A stretch of DNA of 7,269 bases. It comes from an uncultured Lachnospiraceae bacterium. GTDB lineage: Bacteria > Bacillota > Clostridia > Lachnospirales > Lachnospiraceae. Positions 1 to 4,707 of the stretch are shown here, piece after piece; within the stretch, counting starts at the first letter, position 1, and each line of letters starts with the position of its first letter. The translations under genes were made by a program, and so were the position numbers. Under the pieces are notes generated by a model. The model made no database searches, had not been told where the DNA came from, and was given only the letters and a program-made list of their open reading frames with translations. The DNA is taken from the NCBI GenBank assembly GCA_946406305.1, contig CAMJKC010000086.1, positions 1-7,269 of the forward strand, read 5' to 3'.

Positions 1-138
1 ATTACTACGACACCATGAACCACCATTGCCAAGTTTTAGCTCTTTATATTCTCCTACAAATTCAGTAACACTTACCCATCGTGATATGCCTTTGGCATTT
101 GGATTTGCTAATTTAATAAATAGTTCTGTTTTTGTCAT
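1..138 (-). CDS. Unidentified protein, N-terminal part only, partner of the RelB/DinJ-like gene
   Basis: An open frame starts with ATG at 138 and runs off the left edge, giving 46 residues that begin MTKTELFIKLANPNAKGISR and end with a GNGGSWCR segment. An AAGGG-type ribosome binding site lies about 7 nt before the ATG, inside the upstream antitoxin gene. The frame overlaps the end of that gene by 26 nt, which implies translational coupling. In RelB/DinJ operons the second gene is normally a RelE/YafQ toxin, but this start is not RelE-like. From memory, the SRWVSVTEFVGEY...GNGGSWCR pattern recalls the start of some restriction-endonuclease-like proteins. I cannot verify that, and the catalytic part is outside the window, so no function is assigned. 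Confidence 0.6.
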   Translation of the reverse strand, partial: MTKTELFIKLANPNAKGISRWVSVTEFVGEYKELKLGNGGSWCRSN

Positions 139-409
139 ACTTTTTCCCTTCTTTATTTATTTCTTCAAGACTCATATCAGCAGTACCATTTTTAACTGCT
201 TTCTGTTGCATTTTTTTCATTGATAACATCATATCTTCATATGAATATTTTGTATCTTTTGCACTAACTTCAAATGGTATTGCTTGTTCTCTTATCGCTT
301 TTTTTGCAAACACAGTAAAAAAATTAGTTATAGAAATACCTAATTTCGCACATAATTTATCAATTTCATTTTTTGTTTTTGTATCAAATCTTAAGCTTAT
401 TGTTGACAT
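113..409 (-). CDS. RelB/DinJ-family ribbon-helix-helix antitoxin
   Basis: This 98-residue protein starts MSTISLRFDTKTKNEIDKLC and has a ribbon-helix-helix DNA-binding start: a beta strand (STISLRFD), helix A (KTKNEIDKLCAKLG) and helix B (ISITNFFTVFAKKAIREQ). The family hallmark IREQAIPFEV follows at about residues 43-52. The rest is charged and helical, as expected for the part that wraps a toxin. RelB/DinJ proteins dimerise, bind their own promoter and neutralise a co-encoded toxin. I chose the ATG at 409 rather than the in-frame ATG at 421 because GGAGG (415-419) is correctly spaced for 409 and would lie inside the longer version. The stop overlaps the next gene by 26 nt. The family call is firm. 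The identity of the partner it neutralises is open, because the next gene does not begin like a RelE toxin. Confidence 0.88.
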   Translation of the reverse strand: MSTISLRFDTKTKNEIDKLCAKLGISITNFFTVFAKKAIREQAIPFEVSAKDTKYSYEDMMLSMKKMQQKAVKNGTADMSLEEINKEGKKYDKNRTIY

Positions 410-431
410 AAACACCTCCATCTATGTTGCA

Positions 432-460
432 ATTATACATCATTTTGAAGCATTTTGCTC
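432..460 (-). promoter_or_regulatory. Promoter and likely operator of the RelB/DinJ-like operon
   Basis: A perfect TATAAT -10 box reads on the minus strand at 437-432, about 22 nt before the chosen start codon. No good -35 box sits 17 nt upstream. Just upstream of the -10 are two tandem 10-bp units, CATTTTGAAG (441-450) and CATTTTGCTC (451-460) as read on the plus strand. One helical turn of spacing between half-sites is typical for ribbon-helix-helix regulators. I infer that the antitoxin binds here to autoregulate; a weak -35 box fits an activity-limited, repressible promoter. Confidence 0.55.
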
Positions 461-487
461 ACTTTAACAATGTGGTAAATTCTTATT

Positions 488-636
488 TTAAATTCCGTTT
501 TTTAAATAAATATGCATTTTAGTCTAAGAATCCTTTATAATAATTATAGGTTGCTCTTTTTCATTGAAAGAAGGTAATTAATGACAGAGCAACCTATTAA
601 TTTTAAACGGAAATTAGTTTGAGAAACGGAATTTAA
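488..636. repeat. Nested inverted repeat, MITE-like element
   Basis: Two perfect inverted repeats are nested in a 149-bp stretch with no convincing gene. The outer arms are TTAAATTCCGTTT (488-500) and its complement (624-636). The inner arms are ATAGGTTGCTCT (546-557) and its complement (586-597), with a 28-nt loop. A partial third copy of the outer motif (AAACGGAA, 605-612) lies just before the right outer arm, giving a direct repeat at 605 and 624. This architecture fits a small non-autonomous transposable element or a degenerate IS remnant. A clear target-site duplication is not visible, and a role as a bidirectional terminator for the inner hairpin is possible. Confidence 0.5.
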
Positions 637-677
637 TCTAATAATCAAGAAATCGAAAATAGAAAATAGTTGTATCT

Positions 678-713
678 GTTTTAGTATACTCCAAATTTGA
701 CCATCGCTAAAAT
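678..713 (+). repeat. 36-bp direct repeat, copy 1 (CRISPR-repeat-like)
   Basis: This copy begins GTTTTAGTATACTCC and ends CGCTAAAAT. It differs from the copy at 2528-2563 at two internal positions and at the last base, so 33 of 36 positions are identical. The ends (GTTTTAG and CTAAAA) pair with each other. One of the internal changes turns an A-U pair of the imperfect inner stem into a G-U pair, so the foldback survives. It overlaps the 3' end of the integrase remnant and supplies that frame's last codons and stop. Similarity to copy 2 extends weakly into the flanks, such as CCAAGTAGCA here against CCAAGAAGCA there on the minus strand. Confidence 0.8.
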
Positions 714-932
714 GCTACTTGGGGACAAGATATTTAGTTTAGAGTTAATATAAAGGTCTAAACACTTTGAGAACTTGTCATCATCATATACATTCTCTTT
801 GTCTATTAAATCATTTATATCATTTTATGCTTCTCTTTGAGATGGCTTATAGGGGTAGTATTTAGAGTAAGACTTCCCTTGATACATCTCTCTAACTCTG
901 TAATGGTCTTTACTTAATTTTGTAATATTCAT
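681..932 (-). pseudogene. Tyrosine recombinase (phage/ICE integrase), N-terminal remnant
   Basis: Reading from the ATG at 932, with AGGAG at 941-945 spaced 8 nt, the frame gives MNITKLSKDHYRVREMYQGK and so on, up to a TAA at 825-827. Past that stop the same frame continues (NDINDLIDKENVYDDDKF...LYINSKLNILSPSSI) and ends at a second TAA (681-683). The start fits the arm-binding domain of Firmicute phage integrases. The SKLNILSPSSI segment fits the beginning of their SAM-like core-binding domain, usually SKSNxLSPSTIxGY. The rest of the core-binding domain and the whole catalytic domain with its R-H-R-Y residues are missing, so the product cannot recombine DNA. The break falls where the 36-bp repeat begins, which suggests that a rearrangement at the repeat removed the C-terminal part. 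The assignment rests on motif recognition from memory. Confidence 0.72.
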
Positions 933-952
933 TATTGGCACTCCTAAAAAAT

Positions 953-981
953 ATTGTATAATATCTGCTCATTATTGTAAA
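953..981 (-). promoter_or_regulatory. Promoter of the integrase remnant
   Basis: On the minus strand TTTACA (981-976) and TACAAT (958-953) are separated by 17 nt, followed by AGGAG and the ATG at 932. The -35 box lies directly against the T-tract of the terminator just upstream, so the remnant gene has its own promoter insulated from the operon behind it. Confidence 0.5.
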
Positions 982-1016
982 AACAAAAAGCCGAATATAT
1001 TGCTATACTCGGCTTT
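979..1016 (-). terminator. Rho-independent terminator of the small RNA and of the repressor/PemK-like operon
   Basis: On the minus strand AAAGCCGA (1016-1009) pairs perfectly with TCGGCTTT (994-987) across a 14-nt loop and is followed at once by a T-run with a single G (986-979). It is placed to end the small RNA and to stop read-through from the upstream PemK-like gene. Confidence 0.85.
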
Positions 1017-1060
1017 GCCCATAAGGGCTAATATTCTACGGTGTCCTTTCGGACAAGATA
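979..1060 (-). ncRNA. Candidate structured small RNA of unknown class
   Basis: A promoter ending at 1066 predicts a start near 1060-1058, and the terminator ends near 979, giving an RNA of about 80 nt. Its 5' hairpin is UGUCC-GAAA-GGACA (1055-1042); the GNRA tetraloop appears only on the minus strand, which supports this orientation. A single-stranded linker with ACCGUAGAAUAUUA follows, then a GCCC-UUAU-GGGC hairpin (1028-1017), then the terminator hairpin. No start codon with a ribosome binding site gives a meaningful peptide inside it. It lies between the PemK-like gene and the integrase remnant, a place where temperate elements often carry regulatory RNAs. I compared it from memory with common riboswitches, 6S RNA, SRP RNA, tmRNA and hammerhead cores and found no match. 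It could be a trans-acting regulator, an antitoxin RNA or a leader of the integrase gene. Confidence 0.6.
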
Positions 1061-1065
1061 TAACG

Positions 1066-1094
1066 AGTATAGCATTGTTTTTAAATTTTGTCAA
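1066..1094 (-). promoter_or_regulatory. Consensus promoter of the small RNA
   Basis: On the minus strand TTGACA (1094-1089), a 17-nt spacer and TATACT (1071-1066) form one of the strongest promoters in the window. It starts 6 bp after the stop codon of the PemK-like gene. The -10 region (TGCTATACTCG on the minus strand, 1074-1064) is repeated in inverted orientation at 1001-1011, inside the terminator of the RNA it drives. Confidence 0.8.
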
Positions 1095-1100
1095 TGATAA

Positions 1101-1802
1101 CTAAAATTTAATAATATTATATAGTGTATTAGTTATATTTTTCATAGTATTAGATGAAATAATAACATCATCAAAATAGTCAGTTCTTGTAGTTGGTGCT
1201 AATATTCTCATTTTAGTTATAAATCTTATTTGTCGTGTTAAAACAATAGTTCCATTTGACATATTATCAAATTCATTTTTTAACTTGGTATACAATTCCA
1301 TCCATTTTTTTATTCGTTGAGTATCTTCTTCTTTTATATTTTTTTCGTTTATGTTTCTCATATATGTTAGCATTTTTTCTGCAACTTTATCAATTTTATT
1401 TTGTATAGCATTTTTCAATTCAAAGCCTATATCTATTCTTGATTCTTTATCATTTTGTGGTAATTCTTTGTGTTTAGAAGATAATGGAACAACTATTATA
1501 TCACTACTATATGGAGAGTCTTTTTTGTTTAATACTATTGCATAATGTATGCCACCCAATTCGTGTCCTAAGTTAAAGCCAAAACTTACTCTCACAACTT
1601 GACCGAATTTGAACTTTTTATAATGCTTTCTTTCTAAAAACTCTCTTTCGGTTTGTAAGTATTCAAAATAATATTTTAGCCAATTTGCTATAAGATAGCA
1701 TTTTTTTGAATTTGTCTTTATTAAATCATCAAAAAAATTTTTTATTTGTAATATGGTTGTTTCTATAAATATTCTAATACAATTTGTTTTTAATTGCTTC
1801 AT
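1101..1802 (-). CDS. PemK/MazF-fold toxin-like protein with N-terminal helical extension
   Basis: The protein has 233 residues. Positions 1-63 are a helical, charged extension. From about 65 a PemK/MazF-type SH3-like barrel follows: FKFGQVVRVSFGFNLGHELG, then GIHYAIVLNKK (84-94), the strand DIIVVPLSS (101-109), a helical insert (about 125-180) and the closing strand GTIVLTRQIRFITKMRIL (184-201). Members with this core are ribosome-independent mRNA interferases, usually about 110 residues long, so this is a long variant of the kind found in phages and clostridial elements. The gene starts 9 nt after the repressor stop, and its ribosome binding site (TAGGGG) includes that stop codon, so the two are co-transcribed and probably translationally coupled. 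No classic small antitoxin is next to it; the S24 repressor is the only upstream partner. Catalysis cannot be confirmed from sequence alone. Confidence 0.75.
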   Translation of the reverse strand: MKQLKTNCIRIFIETTILQIKNFFDDLIKTNSKKCYLIANWLKYYFEYLQTEREFLERKHYKKFKFGQVVRVSFGFNLGHELGGIHYAIVLNKKDSPYSSDIIVVPLSSKHKELPQNDKESRIDIGFELKNAIQNKIDKVAEKMLTYMRNINEKNIKEEDTQRIKKWMELYTKLKNEFDNMSNGTIVLTRQIRFITKMRILAPTTRTDYFDDVIISSNTMKNITNTLYNIIKF

Positions 1803-1811
1803 AATATGCCC

Positions 1812-2450
1812 CTATTTATCAAAAAGTGTTGTCTGCATAAACACAGGTAGTCCACATATACGATATTGCCTTGCTTGTAATTCTTCTTTTGTATATATCA
1901 TAGATGGGTATTTAGAGTTGATAGAAACAAGAGTGAATTTGTCATTGTCTTGGAATATTCTTTTCACACATGCTTCGTCATCTATTTCTATCACTGCTAA
2001 TTGTCCGTTATCTACATTAGGTTGAGATTTAACAAATATGATGTCGCCGCCGTAAATAAGAGGCTCCATTGAGTCGCCCTTTGCAAATACACAAAAGTCA
2101 GGTTTGTATTTTAATTTAATATCAATGTCAGCCATAACGAAACAATCTTTGTCTATTTCGTGGTGTAGAGGTTTGCCACAAGCAACCACACCTAACACAG
2201 GGAACTTGACTAACTTGACTTCGCCGTATTGAGAGTTAGTATCATTTACTGATATACCTAAAATATCAAAAAGAATTTTTTTACTTTCGCCTCTTGGTTC
2301 TTTTTGACCATTATACCAAAATTGCAAAGCCGAAGCAGTAATGTTTGCACCTCTCATATTTAGCATTGATAAAAATTCTTTTCGTGTAATATTATTTTCT
2401 TCAAGAAATCTTTTAATTCTTATGCTAATTTCTTTCTTTAAGTCTTGCAT
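1812..2450 (-). CDS. LexA/CI-type transcriptional repressor (HTH plus S24 self-cleaving domain)
   Basis: This is a 212-residue protein. Residues about 4-66 form a phage-type helix-turn-helix (RIKRFLEENNITRKEFLSML, then ITASALQFWYNGQKEP). A linker follows and then an S24/LexA-type autopeptidase domain (about 84-205). The features of a self-cleaving repressor are present: a scissile Cys-Gly at 91-92 in GVVACGKP, the nucleophile Ser127 in GDSMEP and the general base Lys163 in CVKRIF. Such repressors hold a temperate element silent and are inactivated by RecA-promoted self-cleavage after DNA damage. The start is supported by AAGGA about 10 nt upstream. The gene leads an operon with the PemK-like gene, so damage would relieve any repression of both. 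No cro-like divergent gene is present; glmS is the next gene on that side, consistent with a deleted element. Confidence 0.9.
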   Translation of the reverse strand: MQDLKKEISIRIKRFLEENNITRKEFLSMLNMRGANITASALQFWYNGQKEPRGESKKILFDILGISVNDTNSQYGEVKLVKFPVLGVVACGKPLHHEIDKDCFVMADIDIKLKYKPDFCVFAKGDSMEPLIYGGDIIFVKSQPNVDNGQLAVIEIDDEACVKRIFQDNDKFTLVSINSKYPSMIYTKEELQARQYRICGLPVFMQTTLFDK

Positions 2451-2474
2451 TTCTTTTTCCTTGTATCTTTCTAA

Positions 2475-2514
2475 TAGTTAGCACTTTATAGCAAAAAGTG
2501 TAAAAAGCCAAGAA
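2475..2514 (-). promoter_or_regulatory. Repressor operon promoter with putative self-operator
   Basis: Two overlapping minus-strand promoter readings are possible: TTTACA (2504-2499) with TAACTA (2480-2475) and an 18-nt spacer, or TTGGCT (2511-2506) with TATAAA (2490-2485) and a short 15-nt spacer. Between them lies a dyad with arms CACTTT at 2482-2487 and AAAGTG at 2495-2500. The dyad covers the core promoter, so it is a good candidate for the repressor's own binding site and for negative autoregulation. Confidence 0.5.
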
Positions 2515-2590
2515 AAATAGAGTAAAAGTTTTAGTATACTCCAAATGTGACTATCGCTAAAACTAGTCTTATTTTCAATGCTTCTTGGCT
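2506..2590 (-). other. 85-bp nested hairpin in the repressor upstream region, terminator-like on the minus strand
   Basis: AGCCAAGAA at 2506-2514 is complementary to TTCTTGGCT at 2582-2590. Inside this stem the AAAATA/TATTTT stretches pair, and the GTTTTAG/CTAAAAC ends of the 36-bp repeat form a 7-bp stem. Read on the minus strand the closing arm is followed by TTTTT, as in a terminator. A transcript from the promoter at 2611-2640 would therefore pass through this fold before the repressor gene. It may be an attenuator, or the end of a short RNA of roughly 100 nt. Confidence 0.5.
2528..2563 (+). repeat. 36-bp direct repeat, copy 2 (CRISPR-repeat-like)
   Basis: This copy begins GTTTTAGTATACTCC and ends GACTATCGCTAAAAC, exactly 36 bp. 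The two ends are perfect 7-bp complements of each other. It has the same orientation as the copy at 678-713, so the two flank the integrase remnant, small RNA, PemK-like and repressor genes as direct repeats. The length and the GTTTTAG start are typical of type II CRISPR repeats, but no further copy occurs at spacer distance on either side. Confidence 0.8.
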
Positions 2591-2610
2591 ACTTTGAAAT
2601 ATCCATAAGT

Positions 2611-2640
2611 ATTATATCATGATGTGAACATTTTCCCCAA
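2611..2640 (-). promoter_or_regulatory. Possible upstream promoter toward the repressor
   Basis: TATAAT at 2616-2611 and TTGGGG at 2640-2635 on the minus strand are 18 nt apart. The -10 box is perfect and the -35 box is weak. Transcription would start near 2604 and run into the nested hairpin at 2506-2590. The remaining stretch up to 2714 shows nothing else that I can recognise. Confidence 0.4.
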
Positions 2641-2714
2641 CAATTTTTTCAGATTTAAGCTTATTTTTAGAAGGATTTGAGCAGATAATAAAAACGGAGG
2701 ATTATGTAGAATTC

Positions 2715-2768
2715 AATAATAAATATATATTTTTTTACATTTTTAACCCATAGTAAATTGACTTTATC
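2715..2768 (+). repeat. 54-bp inverted repeat, copy A (upstream of glmS)
   Basis: This stretch, centred on TTTTTAACCCATAGTAAATT, matches the reverse complement of 7216-7269 at 53 of 54 positions; the one difference is at 2718. After TTTATC the similarity stops. It begins with an A/T-only block containing the palindrome AAATATATATTT and ends 16 bp before the glmS -35 box. Confidence 0.9.
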
Positions 2769-2784
2769 AAATACTCTTACCTCG

Positions 2785-2813
2785 TTGAATTGAATTAAAA
2801 AAAATGTTATAAT
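2785..2813 (+). promoter_or_regulatory. glmS promoter
   Basis: TTGAAT (2785-2790), a 17-nt spacer and a perfect TATAAT (2808-2813) predict a start near 2820. The leader is then only about 28 nt, ending in AGGAGG (2836-2841) 7 nt before the ATG. That leaves no room for a glmS ribozyme, and I see no such core further upstream. Confidence 0.8.
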
Positions 2814-2848
2814 TTATTGGTCTTATATATTTTTTAGGAGGAAATAAA

Positions 2849-4675
2849 ATGTGTGGCATCATTGGATATACTGGTAGCATAAATGCAAAAAAAATATTGC
2901 TTGATGGTTTATCAAGCCTTGAATATAGAGGTTATGACTCTGCAGGAGTTTGTTTTTTTAACAACAAAAACAATATTGAAGTAATAAAAAGTGTAGGCAA
3001 AGTCGATAATTTAAAAAAATTAGTAGAGAAAAATAATTCATATACAACTTGTGGAATGGGTCACACAAGATGGGCAACTCATGGCAATGTCACAAATGAA
3101 AATGCTCATCCACATTCTTGCTCTTATGTCAATATTATACACAATGGAATTATTGAAAACTATCTATCACTTATAGAAGAATATAATATTAAAGAAAGAA
3201 AAAGTGACACAGACACAGAAGTTGCAGCTATTGTATTAAACAAATTTTATGAAGAAACTAATCACGACCCACTAATATCTATAAGTAAACTTATGAATAC
3301 AATAAAAGGAACTTATGCAATATGTATAATGTTCAGCGATAGACCAAATGAAATTTTTGCCATAAGAAAATTGAACCCTCTTGTAGCAACGACTACAAAC
3401 ATAGGTTCAATAATTGCTTCTGATTTGACTGGCATTATTCCTTATAGTAAAAACTATATACTTCCGCCAGAAAATTCTATAGTAAAATTGACCCCTTACG
3501 ACATAAGGGCATACGAATATATTACGCTTGAGAGAATGGAACTCCAAATTTTACAATTAAACTGGAGCGTTGACTCTGCGATGAAAAATGGCTATCCACA
3601 TTATATGCTAAAAGAAATCAATGAACAACCACAAGCTCTAACAAATACAATTATTCCTTATATCAAAAACAATATTCCAGATTTTTCCGATATTGGTATA
3701 GATGATGAATGTTTAAAAAGTATAGACAACATACAAATCATCGCTTGCGGAACTGCACGGCATGCTGGGTTGGTTGCTTGCAGTGTATTTACTCCTATTT
3801 TAAAAATTCCTGTAAATACTTTTGTCGCTTCTGAATATAGATATACTGAACCATACATTACAGAACACACACTTGTAATACCTGTATCTCAATCAGGAGA
3901 GACAATAGATACTTTAGCGTCTCTTACTCTCGCTAAAAATTTGGGAGCAAAAATTTTATCTATTGTAAATGTAAAATCATCTACGATTGCAAGGTCTTCT
4001 GATTATTGCATATATACCAATGCAGGTCCAGAAATAGCCGTCGCTTCAACAAAGGCTTATACAGTTCAAATAGCTGCCCTTTATTTATTGTTATCAAAAA
4101 TAGCATATCTAAAAAATAAAATGTCTTTAGAAGAATTAAAAGATTTTATAAATACTTTAAATGCTATGCCAGAAGTTATTAAAGAAACTATCTCTAATGA
4201 TAGTGTAATAAAAGAAGTAGCTAAATTTTTAAAATTCAAAAATGACTGTTTTTATATAGGTAGATTACAAGATTACATCTCATCTCTTGAGGGTGCTTTA
4301 AAATTAAAAGAGATATCTTATATCCATACAGATGCTTATGCAGCTGGCGAATTAAAACATGGGACCATTGCACTCATTACACATGATATGCCAGTTATTG
4401 CCATAGACACAAATGAAAATATAAGCAGTAAGTTATTATCAAATGTTGAAGAAGTGAAAGCGAGAGAAGCAACAATAATTTTGATTATCAATGAAAACTT
4501 TAAATATAAAAAGGATATTGCAAAACATATTATTCCTATTAAAAATGTTGATTACAGATTTGCAGTTTTCCCTGTATCTGTAGTAACTCAACTCATAGCT
4601 TATTATACAAGCACAGAAAGAGGACTTGATGTAGATAAGCCAAGAAATCTTGCAAAATCAGTCACTGTTGAATAA
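2849..4675 (+). CDS. glmS: Glutamine-fructose-6-phosphate aminotransferase (isomerizing)
   Basis: A full-length, 608-residue GlmS, the usual size for the family. It converts fructose-6-phosphate and glutamine to glucosamine-6-phosphate and glutamate, the first step toward UDP-N-acetylglucosamine for peptidoglycan and other cell-wall sugars, in the cytoplasm. The N-terminal glutaminase domain has the nucleophile Cys2 (MCGIIGYTG), GHTRWATHG (71-79), HNGIIEN (98-104) and SDTDTE (119-124). Two SIS sugar-binding domains follow, with CGTARHAG (300-307), SQSGET (347-352), ASTKAYT (399-405), ELKHG in the second SIS domain and the conserved C-terminal tail DKPRNLAKSVTVE (596-608) carrying the isomerase lysine. 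The CGTARHAG motif has Arg where Ser/Tyr is more common. The gene stands alone, transcribed toward tag with only 32 bp between their stops. Feedback by the glmS ribozyme is not visible here. Confidence 0.97.
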   Translation: MCGIIGYTGSINAKKILLDGLSSLEYRGYDSAGVCFFNNKNNIEVIKSVGKVDNLKKLVEKNNSYTTCGMGHTRWATHGNVTNENAHPHSCSYVNIIHNGIIENYLSLIEEYNIKERKSDTDTEVAAIVLNKFYEETNHDPLISISKLMNTIKGTYAICIMFSDRPNEIFAIRKLNPLVATTTNIGSIIASDLTGIIPYSKNYILPPENSIVKLTPYDIRAYEYITLERMELQILQLNWSVDSAMKNGYPHYMLKEINEQPQALTNTIIPYIKNNIPDFSDIGIDDECLKSIDNIQIIACGTARHAGLVACSVFTPILKIPVNTFVASEYRYTEPYITEHTLVIPVSQSGETIDTLASLTLAKNLGAKILSIVNVKSSTIARSSDYCIYTNAGPEIAVASTKAYTVQIAALYLLLSKIAYLKNKMSLEELKDFINTLNAMPEVIKETISNDSVIKEVAKFLKFKNDCFYIGRLQDYISSLEGALKLKEISYIHTDAYAAGELKHGTIALITHDMPVIAIDTNENISSKLLSNVEEVKAREATIILIINENFKYKKDIAKHIIPIKNVDYRFAVFPVSVVTQLIAYYTSTERGLDVDKPRNLAKSVTVE

Positions 4676-4707
4676 GGTGTTTTTATATAATTATCAACTC
4701 TAACATT

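Noticed and set aside
132..467. Hydrophobic plus-strand frame opposite the antitoxin gene
   Set aside because: It lies antisense to a clear RelB/DinJ gene in very AT-rich DNA, lacks a good ribosome binding site and shows only composition-driven Phe/Ile/Ser runs.
979..1060. The small RNA as a tracrRNA for the 36-bp repeat
   Set aside because: Only GAGUAUA (7 nt) is complementary to the repeat, and the following bases do not pair with its GTTTTAG end. A tracrRNA should show a longer anti-repeat.
678..2563. A true CRISPR array
   Set aside because: The two 36-bp copies are 1.8 kb apart with genes between them. There is no third copy at spacer distance and no cas gene in the window.
2641..2848. 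glmS ribozyme in the glmS leader
   Set aside because: The predicted leader is about 28 nt, and no ribozyme core sequences are recognisable upstream. The AGGAGG here is simply the ribosome binding site.
4676..4707. Bidirectional terminator between glmS and tag
   Set aside because: The 32-bp gap contains short T-runs but no stem of useful length.
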